Positions 17,799 through 25,088 of a stretch of DNA of 64,000 bases are shown here, piece by piece. The notes under the pieces were generated by a model that was not told the origin of the DNA, did not search any database, and saw nothing but the letters and a program-made list of their open reading frames with translations. Every line of letters starts with the position of its first letter. Within the stretch, counting starts at the first letter, position 1. This DNA comes from Bordetella genomosp. 4 (GTDB lineage Bacteria; Pseudomonadota; Gammaproteobacteria; Burkholderiales; Burkholderiaceae_B), in NCBI RefSeq assembly GCF_002261185.1, contig NZ_NEVQ01000008.1, forward strand, positions 248,001 to 312,000. The letters run 5' to 3'. A program made the translations under genes and the position numbers.

Positions 17799-18923
17799 AT
17801 GAACCAACGTCATGCCGCTGCGTCGGCATTGATGGCTCTGGCATTGCTGGCGGGTTGCAGCGATGTGAATGAATTTCTCGGCGGCGAAGAGTCGATCGAT
17901 TACAAAAGCACAAAACGTGGCGAACCGCTGAGCATCCCTCCGGATCTGACTCAGGCATCGAACGATCCACGTTATCGTGCTCCTGCCTCGGGCAGCACCA
18001 CGTTCTCGCAATATCAAGAGCAGGGCCAGCAAGTCGCCTCTTCGTCAGCACAGACTAGCAATGTGCTGCCCGAGCGCAGCGACATGCGCGTCGAGCGTGA
18101 TGGCGATTTGCGTTGGCTGGTGGTCGATTTGCCTCCCGAGCAAGTCTTTCCCAAAGTGGTCGATTTCTGGACAGACACCGGCTTTACGATTGCGAACAAC
18201 AATCCAAAGGCCGGTTTGATCGACACGAACTGGGCCGAAAACCGTGCCAAGATCCCCGAGAGCTGGCTGCGTCAGGCGTTGGGTTCCATCCTGGATTCGG
18301 TGTGGGATAGCGGCGAGCGCGAGAAATTCCGTACGCGTGTCGAGCGCGTCAACGGGCGTACCGAGATCTATATCTCGCACCAGCAGATGTTCGAAAAACG
18401 CGTGGGCTCTGATGACTCCCAAGTGCAATGGGAGCACGGTAAAGAAGATCCCGGTCTGAACGCCGCCATGCTGGCGCGCCTGATGGTGTATCTGGGTACT
18501 GACGTCGACAGCGCTCGCAAGCTGGTGGCTCAGGCCGAGGCTTCGCCGCAGTCGCCGAAGGTCCAGCAGGACGTGCGCGCCGATGGCGCCATGTTGGTGG
18601 TTGACGAGTCCTTTGACCGCGCATGGCGTCGTGTTGGCGTGGCGCTGGATTCGGGCGGTTTTGCGGTGGATGATCGTGATCGTTCCGCTGGCGAGTATTT
18701 CGTGCGCTATGTGGATACGGATACGGGCGCTCAGCAAAGCGAGCCGGGTTTCTTCAGCCGGATGTTCTCTGGTGACAAACCGTCCCAAGCGGCGCAGTAC
18801 CGCATCCATCTGACCGAAGTCGGTGGCCAGACCCAGGTGACGGTGCTCAACGCCAGCGGCCAGCGTGACAATAGTGCAACCGCACAGCGTCTGTTGGGCG
18901 TGCTGAAGGACAAAATGGTCTGA
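17799..18923 (+). CDS. bamC: outer-membrane assembly lipoprotein BamC
   Basis: A 374-residue lipoprotein of the BAM complex, which inserts beta-barrel proteins into the outer membrane. The start at 17799 is taken because GTGAGG stands 7 nt upstream, while an ATG at 17793 would overlap that site. The lipobox LLAGC gives Cys20. An unstructured segment with the conserved SIPPDL text follows (residues about 44-49), then two helix-grip domains: LRWLVVDLPPEQVFPKVVDFW and LVVDESFDRAWRRVGVALDSGGF. Directly downstream of dapA, with a strong terminator after the stop. Confidence 0.95.
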   Translation: MNQRHAAASALMALALLAGCSDVNEFLGGEESIDYKSTKRGEPLSIPPDLTQASNDPRYRAPASGSTTFSQYQEQGQQVASSSAQTSNVLPERSDMRVERDGDLRWLVVDLPPEQVFPKVVDFWTDTGFTIANNNPKAGLIDTNWAENRAKIPESWLRQALGSILDSVWDSGEREKFRTRVERVNGRTEIYISHQQMFEKRVGSDDSQVQWEHGKEDPGLNAAMLARLMVYLGTDVDSARKLVAQAEASPQSPKVQQDVRADGAMLVVDESFDRAWRRVGVALDSGGFAVDDRDRSAGEYFVRYVDTDTGAQQSEPGFFSRMFSGDKPSQAAQYRIHLTEVGGQTQVTVLNASGQRDNSATAQRLLGVLKDKMV

Positions 18924-18965
18924 TGTTCGAGCAGGGCCGTCGCCGATGGCCCGTCTCTGTGCAAT

Positions 18966-18990
18966 AAAAACGCCCCTGTGGGGCGTTTTT
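18966..18990 (+). terminator. intrinsic terminator after bamC
   Basis: The sequence AAAAACGCCCC-TGT-GGGGCGTTTTT is a perfect stem with T tracts on both strands, 42 bp after the bamC stop. It ends the YrdC-M50-dapA-bamC unit and could work in both directions. Confidence 0.92.
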
Positions 18991-19018
18991 ATTTTTGGGC
19001 GACCCGCCCCTCCAATAA

Positions 19019-19052
19019 AAAAGGGGCTACGGCAATCGCCGTAGCCCCTTTT
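19019..19052 (-). terminator. intrinsic terminator of the small lipoprotein gene
   Basis: The stem GGGGCTACGGC / GCCGTAGCCCC with an AATC loop is flanked by A and T runs on both sides. On the minus strand it lies 32 bp after the lipoprotein stop and ends in a T run; it backs up the bamC terminator from the other side. Confidence 0.9.
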
Positions 19053-19083
19053 CATGTCTGGCGAGTTTCACCAGAAAACGGAA

Positions 19084-19299
19084 TTAGCCACCCGACGATC
19101 CCGGCGTGGTCGAGGTGCCCGGGGTCGTGGTGCTCGAGCTGTCCGGAGCGGGCGTAGGCGCCGTGGGAGCGGGGGTCGTAGGTGCCGGTGCCGTGGTCGA
19201 CGGTGCCGAGCCGGCGGGGCTCGAGGTGTCTTCCTTCTTGTCGCAAGCGGTCAGCGCTACGGCCAATACCGAAGCAAGAATCAAGGTTTTGCTGATCAT
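19084..19299 (-). CDS. small Pro/Thr/Ser-rich lipoprotein
   Basis: A 71-residue predicted lipoprotein: signal peptide MISKTLILASVLAVALTAC with lipobox LTAC and Cys19, then a short KKED patch, then about 45 residues composed almost wholly of Pro, Thr, Ser, Ala and Gly. The CACAGGAG ribosome binding site is correctly spaced. No family is recognised. The low-complexity tail suggests an extended, disordered chain on the membrane surface. Monocistronic, with its own terminator. Confidence 0.8.
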   Translation of the reverse strand: MISKTLILASVLAVALTACDKKEDTSSPAGSAPSTTAPAPTTPAPTAPTPAPDSSSTTTPGTSTTPGSSGG

Positions 19300-19644
19300 G
19301 TTGAGACTCCTGTGAAATGACGATCATGCGGCCCCAAGTCGGGGAAATCAGAATCCCATTAGGGGAAACCAGTAGTCAGGCTACAGGAATCAGGCGTGCG
19401 CTGGCGTGTAAAAATTAAAGCGGTGGCATCTAGAATGTAACAAGCCTTACTGATACGTGTTGGGTATTTCCTAATGTTTCATATGCTCCATTTCGTCCGT
19501 AACCTGTGGGAGATAGATACGAATTTCTTTCTGTAGGATTTGTGCACAGGGCTGTCCGCGCTCAAGTTCCAATTGGAACTTTAAATTTCATACTGCCACT
19601 CACGATCACAATTAAATATCTCAATCACGCATCCGGAGCGGACG
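19300..19644. other. AT-rich intergenic region upstream of the type III effector locus
   Basis: A 345-bp stretch with no gene. Its right half is markedly AT-rich for this genome: 20 of the 60 bases 19561-19620 are G or C. It holds the hrp-box-like promoter described separately; no other signal was recognised. Confidence 0.7.
19575..19602 (+). promoter_or_regulatory. hrp-box-like promoter (HrpL/BtrS-type ECF sigma factor)
   Basis: GGAACT (19575-19580), a 15-bp spacer and CCACTCA (19596-19602) match the hrp-box consensus GGAACC-N15/16-CCACNNA recognised by HrpL-type ECF sigma factors of type III secretion systems, with one mismatch in the -35 element (T for the last C). The box ends 42 bp before the chaperone start, the usual distance. 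In Bordetella the related sigma factor BtrS controls type III secretion. Position, spacing and the genes downstream agree with one another. Confidence 0.8.
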
Positions 19645-20034
19645 ATGCAAATGAGTGGGCAGCTCTTTCTGACAGAACTCGCGCGCCTTTTAGGCGCCCC
19701 CCAAGCTGAGGACAGCGCCGTCCTCTATCTCACGCTCGCGGGTGATGTGCAGGTCACCGTCAGTCTGGAGACTTCTGGCGTCGAGAGCGTGCTCTTGTAT
19801 GCGGAGCTAGGCGGCGTGCCGAGCGGTGATGCGTTTCTGCAGGATATCGGACGAGCGAATTTTCTCGGGGCAGGCACGGAAGGCGCGGTACTCGCCCTCC
19901 GGCCGGATGATCCCGTCGCATGCCTTTTCAGGCACGTCCCTACCGGCGTCCATTGTCCGGATGACTGCTTGCCTATTCTCAAGACGTTTTGCGAAGTTGC
20001 CACCAATTGGCAACAACGAATCCGAACCTATTGA
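19645..20034 (+). CDS. CesT-type type III secretion chaperone
   Basis: A 129-residue acidic protein with the layout of class I type III chaperones: N-terminal helix LFLTELARLLG, then beta strands with hydrophobic alternation (AVLYLTLAGDVQVTVSLETS, VESVLLYAELG), a GDAFLQDIGRANFL helix and a C-terminal helix LPILKTFCEVATNWQQRI. CGGAG stands about 7 nt before the ATG at 19645. These chaperones bind the N-terminal secretion region of one effector and deliver it to the injectisome. It is the first gene after the hrp box and 64 bp upstream of the giant effector candidate. The family call rests on size, charge and secondary-structure pattern plus context; specific binding is inferred. Confidence 0.8.
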   Translation: MQMSGQLFLTELARLLGAPQAEDSAVLYLTLAGDVQVTVSLETSGVESVLLYAELGGVPSGDAFLQDIGRANFLGAGTEGAVLALRPDDPVACLFRHVPTGVHCPDDCLPILKTFCEVATNWQQRIRTY

Positions 20035-20098
20035 CTAATGGGCCGTGTGCCTGGCGAAGCGCCGCCGAGCAGCGCTATTGAAGCAATGGAGTGCCAAG

Positions 20099-23000
20099 AT
20101 GGTCGGAAAATTACTTTCTACAACCTTCTCGCCGGATTCCCTGAACGACGCGGTGGTTGAGCAAACGTCTACAGATATAAACGCTGGCACGGAAACCACC
20201 ACAGGCTTTCGGACTGAGTCTACCGTTTCAGCCTGGGGCTTTTGGGGATGGCTTGGGTATCGTGTTCACACGGCGTCGACATTAGGCCAGCAGCAGAAGC
20301 TGTTCGACCAACTCAAATCCGAGTTGCGTGAGGAATACTTGGGCGGAGAGCCTATCGACGCTCGGACGGAGAATGGCGCCCATCAGCTGAATTCGGAAAT
20401 CAGTAGCGTGGAAAAAAAGGGGCTGTTTCGCGGCACTGATCAAAGCTGCGTGTCGATGGGCGTGGTCCGGCTCGCCGCCATCAAGCGAATCGAAGCGGAG
20501 ATCGACCTCCTGTCCTCCCGAAAGGGCGCGTTCCTCACGCCGAGAATGATTGCCGAGCTCAGAACGAAGGCCGAAATTCAATTTGCATCCATTACGATGA
20601 GCGGGGTGAGACGCTATCGTCCGCAATCCACGGGCGGGCGTTTGTCAGACGCTCAGAATTTCGATCCCTTGAAAGACTATAAGGCTCTGCTACGGCGTAG
20701 CCAGGCCGGATCGGACGTCATTCGCCTTACGACGAACAGCGACATGTCGAGTCAGGGAAATCAAGACGCTGTTGAGGTCGGGCGTGGCGCAGCACGCCTG
20801 ATGCTTGCACCCCGGGGAAGCGTTCCCCCGGAGGAAAACGTTGCCGAGAGAACTCTGGCGCACTGCCTGGCATCGCTTAAGCTGGCCTATTTCCGAGGTG
20901 CTCGCGTGGACTCCGTCAGTACCAAGGAGGTGGCCTTCGATCGTCTCGTCGGTAAATACGTAGAAAGCAGATTAATTGACAAGAAGACGGGACGTCTCTG
21001 CGATCTCACAAAAAACGACTTTCAAGCGTTAGAGCGATTGGCTTTCAAGAATCGGTCAACCGTAGGCCGCGCCGAAAGACCGTTTAATGAGATGTTCGAA
21101 GCTAGTGCGGCGGGTCCTGCCCACTCTCGCTACTCGGGATTCACCCTTGAGAAGGACGCGGGTGTGATTCATTTAATCGCTGAAAGCCCTCGGCACGCAG
21201 CCATGTATATCGAGACATTGGATCCCGAAACGCATAAGTGGAAACTTACCAAGCTCGATTTTGCTTACGTGACGGATATGTCACGGCCGGACCCGTCTTT
21301 GTTTGAGCAACTCACGGACGAGTCGCTGCTCCGTGGGACGATCAGGCTCTCTGAGGCGGAAGTGACTAAGAGCATGAACGGAGGAGAGGCTGAGTACAAA
21401 ATGACTAATCCGACGGTTATTTCAGAGGCAGATCGGAAAATCGGCAGATCCGTTCCTACCGGCCTGTTGGGCATGGGGAGCGGAAAGATGAAGGATGTCA
21501 CCAGCATACGTTTGCCGATTACAGAAATTAAAAAAATCATCGAGACCGCGAAAGTCCTGCGTAAACGTGAAATAGCGGAAGAGTTGGATGATGTGCCCCT
21601 CTATCATCTTTATGGCAGGACTGCTTCCAAGGAGGAGCTGGGTAAAGAGCTGAAGATCCATCAACATAGGCAGGCCAGCGCCATGGTGGAACTCGTTCGA
21701 ATCCAGATGTTGTTTGACCATCTCGCCGAAATGAAACTCGACGACAAGGAAGCGGCCGCTGCTCAAGCCGCAGCCGCCGCCGCCGCCCAGGGGGCTGCCC
21801 CTGCACAGGCGGCAGCGCCTGCGCCCGAGCGGCCATGGTGCCCGACGCTACTTCAATCGCTTCGCGACCAGGGGCTGCTGGCGAAGCTATCGCTCGAGTC
21901 GTTGCAGCGCCCGCCTCGCAACACGCCAATGCACGAGGTGCTTGGGACCATGAAGGAACGAATCGGAACCGTCGAGGAAGCATACGTCGACACAAGCGAG
22001 GCCGCTAAAAAGCGGGCAGACCTGGTGCGCAGTGTCACAGACGCATCCAGTCGTTTCGGCGCAAGCGTTAAAGGGCTGCTGGAGGACGGCAAGGGACTTT
22101 CTGCTAGCGAACGCGGGCAGCTTCAGAAACTCTTCCCGTCCGAGGTCAATGGTTTGTTGGCGGAGCTTTGGTATTGCCAACGTGCGATTCATCAGCTTTC
22201 TTACAAAATTGAGAAACTATCGAACATCGAAGCCTTGGAGTTGGATCTCAAGGCGGTTCGCAAAGAACTACAGATGCGAGAGGCGTCCAAGACTATCGCG
22301 AAAGAGCATCGGCAAAACGCGAACGTCCACCTTGCCGCTGCGATGCGAAAACTCAAACCCGACAATTGGGACGCCACCCCAAGTTCGGAAGAGCTCGAGA
22401 GTAGTAAGAAGGATGGTTCCTTCGAAGCCTTCTATGAGCAGTTCGTAAAGGACGCTATTGCGACTCAGCAGAAAAGGCTCGCGTTGTCCGACTCTCTCCG
22501 AGTTGATTCGATCATGGCGCGCATTCGCGAAAAGGCAGCTCGTCAGCCGAAGTCTGAGCCCGAGTCGCTTTCGGATGCGTTGACGATTCGGGATTTTGAG
22601 CCACTTGCTTCCCGGCTTAGCGAGTTGAAGCCGGCCGGCTGGGACGAGAGTTGGACGGCGGACCGGCTCAGAGATATATTTTTGACCAAGCCCAAAAGGC
22701 TCAGTAACTATATTGAGAACCTGGCAGCAGCGCCAATGTCCGAGGAGGACAACAACAGATTGGCCGCAGCAGCCAAAAGAATAGTCCACGACACGTTATC
22801 AACGCCATTCGCGGTCCGCGCCAAGAATCCCAACGAAGATTTGGCCCAGATTCGCGTCAAGAATTTCGGTGGCGAGCTCCCCGAATTTGACGTCCTGATG
22901 AGCGACGAAGATCTCGCCAAACTGGCGGCTGACCTGGAGAGTCGATACAGCGTGCGTAGCGCTGAAATGATCAAGGGGGCAGACGGTTATACCGCGACCG

Positions 23001-23347
23001 ATGAAAAAGGCCGTCGCGCCTTGCGGGCGGGGAATTGTGCGGATTGGGTGCGCAGTATGATGCAGTTAGCGGGTGTGAATATCGAAGGTATCAAGCTTGT
23101 CTCAACGTCCAGCATCATTCCCGACCGTTACAACTTCTCTGACCCACAGGTGCTGGCTCGTGGCCGGTACGACAGCTTCCGTATCGGCTTCGCTCGTACT
23201 GGATTCAAGCTGCATGAGAAAACACCTCTATCGGTTAGGAATGTGTCGCCTCAACCGCGGACTGCGCTGCAGAACCAGGACGAGTTTCTGATGCAGCGGC
23301 GCCGGCATGGCGTCCAATATGATCTCAGTGGCCTCATGCGGCCATGA
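20099..23347 (+). CDS. giant candidate type III secretion effector (1082 aa), unknown function
   Basis: A 1082-residue protein with no signal peptide. The start at 20099 is chosen because TGGAG lies 7-8 nt upstream; the frame is open a further 54 nt. Residues 1-50 are rich in Ser/Thr, as in type III secretion signals. A mixed alpha/beta region follows to about 540, with a hydrophobic strand run around His366 (RHAAMYIET). Residues 552-579 form an Ala/Gln/Pro linker. Residues about 590-960 are Leu/Glu/Lys-rich and probably helical. Near the C-terminus GNCADWVRSMMQLAG (Cys980) looks like the cysteine helix of papain-fold or NlpC/P60-like enzymes. Between two chaperone-like genes and under a hrp box, it is best read as an effector. 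No close family is recognised and the activity is unknown. Confidence 0.7.
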   Translation: MVGKLLSTTFSPDSLNDAVVEQTSTDINAGTETTTGFRTESTVSAWGFWGWLGYRVHTASTLGQQQKLFDQLKSELREEYLGGEPIDARTENGAHQLNSEISSVEKKGLFRGTDQSCVSMGVVRLAAIKRIEAEIDLLSSRKGAFLTPRMIAELRTKAEIQFASITMSGVRRYRPQSTGGRLSDAQNFDPLKDYKALLRRSQAGSDVIRLTTNSDMSSQGNQDAVEVGRGAARLMLAPRGSVPPEENVAERTLAHCLASLKLAYFRGARVDSVSTKEVAFDRLVGKYVESRLIDKKTGRLCDLTKNDFQALERLAFKNRSTVGRAERPFNEMFEASAAGPAHSRYSGFTLEKDAGVIHLIAESPRHAAMYIETLDPETHKWKLTKLDFAYVTDMSRPDPSLFEQLTDESLLRGTIRLSEAEVTKSMNGGEAEYKMTNPTVISEADRKIGRSVPTGLLGMGSGKMKDVTSIRLPITEIKKIIETAKVLRKREIAEELDDVPLYHLYGRTASKEELGKELKIHQHRQASAMVELVRIQMLFDHLAEMKLDDKEAAAAQAAAAAAAQGAAPAQAAAPAPERPWCPTLLQSLRDQGLLAKLSLESLQRPPRNTPMHEVLGTMKERIGTVEEAYVDTSEAAKKRADLVRSVTDASSRFGASVKGLLEDGKGLSASERGQLQKLFPSEVNGLLAELWYCQRAIHQLSYKIEKLSNIEALELDLKAVRKELQMREASKTIAKEHRQNANVHLAAAMRKLKPDNWDATPSSEELESSKKDGSFEAFYEQFVKDAIATQQKRLALSDSLRVDSIMARIREKAARQPKSEPESLSDALTIRDFEPLASRLSELKPAGWDESWTADRLRDIFLTKPKRLSNYIENLAAAPMSEEDNNRLAAAAKRIVHDTLSTPFAVRAKNPNEDLAQIRVKNFGGELPEFDVLMSDEDLAKLAADLESRYSVRSAEMIKGADGYTATDEKGRRALRAGNCADWVRSMMQLAGVNIEGIKLVSTSSIIPDRYNFSDPQVLARGRYDSFRIGFARTGFKLHEKTPLSVRNVSPQPRTALQNQDEFLMQRRRHGVQYDLSGLMRP

Positions 23348-23401
23348 TGAGCGTGCAGCCGCGCCCCCGCTTTGATTTCGCATACTGACCGAAACCATGC
23401 C

Positions 23402-23863
23402 ATGGATACCATGACGAGCTCTGAAGCGCACCTTAAACAATTGAGCGCGACCTTGGGTTTGCCACTGTCGTTCGATGAAGGCGTTTGCACCATCGAATTG
23501 GACGATGCCCTTGTCCTCTGTATCACGAACGACGTGGACCGAGAGGCTTGGATGATCAGCGCTCTGTTAGCCGATGAAGGTCAGATGGAGACGCTGGATC
23601 CGCAAGTCTGTCTATACATGAACTTTCTGCTGCACATGCGCGATCTCGGGGCTATCGCGCTGACTGACCGTTATGGGCCGATGTTTCTGGTTCATCGTTT
23701 GCCTGTCGCACAGATATCCCATGATGATGTGGTCAGCCGCATGGAGGACTTCATTGAGGCGTGGCGTCTGGTGAAACTGCGGCTGTTCTTTCCGGAACGA
23801 GCCGACGGCAACCTGGGTGTCGAGTCTGAGGGTGACGTCGGCCGCGAGATATTCGTAGCTTGA
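23402..23863 (+). CDS. second CesT-type secretion chaperone-like protein
   Basis: A 153-residue acidic protein beginning at ATG 23402 (a second ATG at 23411 is possible; no clear Shine-Dalgarno, so coupling to the upstream gene is likely). The N-terminal helix SSEAHLKQLSATLGLPLSF, strand pairs VCTIELDDALVLCI and WMISALLADEG, the central helix LDPQVCLYMNFLLHMRDLG and a C-terminal helix EDFIEAWRLVKLRLFF reproduce the CesT-type fold order. It follows the giant effector by 54 bp and differs in sequence from the first chaperone. It may hold a second region of the effector or serve an effector elsewhere. The island ends here: roxA is convergent. Confidence 0.7.
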   Translation: MDTMTSSEAHLKQLSATLGLPLSFDEGVCTIELDDALVLCITNDVDREAWMISALLADEGQMETLDPQVCLYMNFLLHMRDLGAIALTDRYGPMFLVHRLPVAQISHDDVVSRMEDFIEAWRLVKLRLFFPERADGNLGVESEGDVGREIFVA

Positions 23864-23894
23864 TTAAACTTTTCGGCACGGTTGTGCCGGCGGC

Positions 23895-25088
23895 TCAACC
23901 TTGCCGATAATGCAGCCAACCGGCATCCAGCCAATCCGTCAGGCATTCACGCTCATCTTCGCCTAGCCGTTTGCAACGTGGGTCGTTGCACTGCAATTGG
24001 CGCGCATCGGCCAGGGCACGCAATGCAGGATGCGCGGCGACTGTGGCCGTCTCGCCATTGATGAAGAGCTGCTTGCCGCGATATAGCATGCGGCTGCGGC
24101 GATCCAGTTCCAGATAGCCGCTCTCTGGCCATTCTGATACGAGGTCGATGACCGGATCGGCCGCGGGTTCAAAGACGCTGAGGTTGCTGGGCTCGGTCAG
24201 CCAGCATCCTAGAAAACGCGAGGCGAGTGCGTCATCGAAACGGACCTTGGCCAAGGTGTCCAACGTTGCTTGAACCAAATCGTCGGGCAAGGCCGCCGGC
24301 GTTTCGACGGCAGGTTGGCCTGGGTCACGATATAGCGCATCCAGCTTTGGACCCGGCAGTGCCGGTTCACCATAGGGGCCTCCCAGCAGTCCGACGCGCG
24401 CCATGGCCTGGTCTGCTGCCGCCTCGAGCAGGCCTCGCGCCAAGATGGCCTGCGTAGGCGCCCGAAAACCGATCGAAATCGTCATGCAGTCTCCGCCGAC
24501 GGCAACGCCATCGTGTGCTGCCTGTGGCGGCAAATACAGCATGTCGCCCGGTTCCAGGATGACATCGTGCTCAGGCGTGAAGTTCTCCAATATCTTTAGC
24601 GGCAAGCCAGGTTGCAGCGTCAAGTCCTTCTGCCGGCCATAGCGCCAACGGCGGCGGCCCGAGGCTTGCAGCAAGAAAACGTCGTAGCTATCGAAATGCG
24701 GCCCGACGCCGCCACCATCCGAGGCCACGCTGATCATGACGTCATCCAGACGCGCATCCGGAATGAACCGGAACAACTGCAACAGCGCCATGGCGGCATC
24801 ATCATGCAGATCCACGCTTTGCACGAGCAGCGTCCAATCCGGCTCCGCAGGTTTGGGCAGGCGCGCGAAGGGCCCGTTTTCCATTTGCCAGGCACCGTCT
24901 TCGCGCCAGATCAGACGTGATTCCACATCGTCGCGGCGCGCCAGCTTTTTCACGTTGGCAATGCTGACAGGCGGTTTGAAATTCGGAATCGCCTGCCGGA
25001 TCAGCAACGGCTTGCGTTGCCAAAAGCGACGCATAAAATCGGCGGCGCTGATGCCGCCAAGCAAAGTCAAGGGTTCGTTGATGTTCAC
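23895..25088 (-). CDS. roxA: ribosomal protein uL16 3-hydroxylase-like JmjC/cupin oxygenase
   Basis: A 397-residue 2-oxoglutarate/Fe(II) oxygenase of the YcfD/RoxA type, which hydroxylates an arginine of ribosomal protein uL16. The facial triad is His131 and Asp133 ([13 protein letters not shown]) and His192 ([10 protein letters not shown]). The following winged-helix-like C-terminal domain (about 270-397) is typical. It starts at GTG 25088, overlapping the mutS stop as GTGA, so it is translated from the mutS transcript. E. coli YcfD is 373 residues. Confidence 0.92.
   Translation of the reverse strand: MNINEPLTLLGGISAADFMRRFWQRKPLLIRQAIPNFKPPVSIANVKKLARRDDVESRLIWREDGAWQMENGPFARLPKPAEPDWTLLVQSVDLHDDAAMALLQLFRFIPDARLDDVMISVASDGGGVGPHFDSYDVFLLQASGRRRWRYGRQKDLTLQPGLPLKILENFTPEHDVILEPGDMLYLPPQAAHDGVAVGGDCMTISIGFRAPTQAILARGLLEAAADQAMARVGLLGGPYGEPALPGPKLDALYRDPGQPAVETPAALPDDLVQATLDTLAKVRFDDALASRFLGCWLTEPSNLSVFEPAADPVIDLVSEWPESGYLELDRRSRMLYRGKQLFINGETATVAAHPALRALADARQLQCNDPRCKRLGEDERECLTDWLDAGWLHYRQG

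Noticed and set aside
18045-19055. 336-codon open frame opposite bamC
   Set aside because: Antisense to bamC and runs through two intrinsic terminators.
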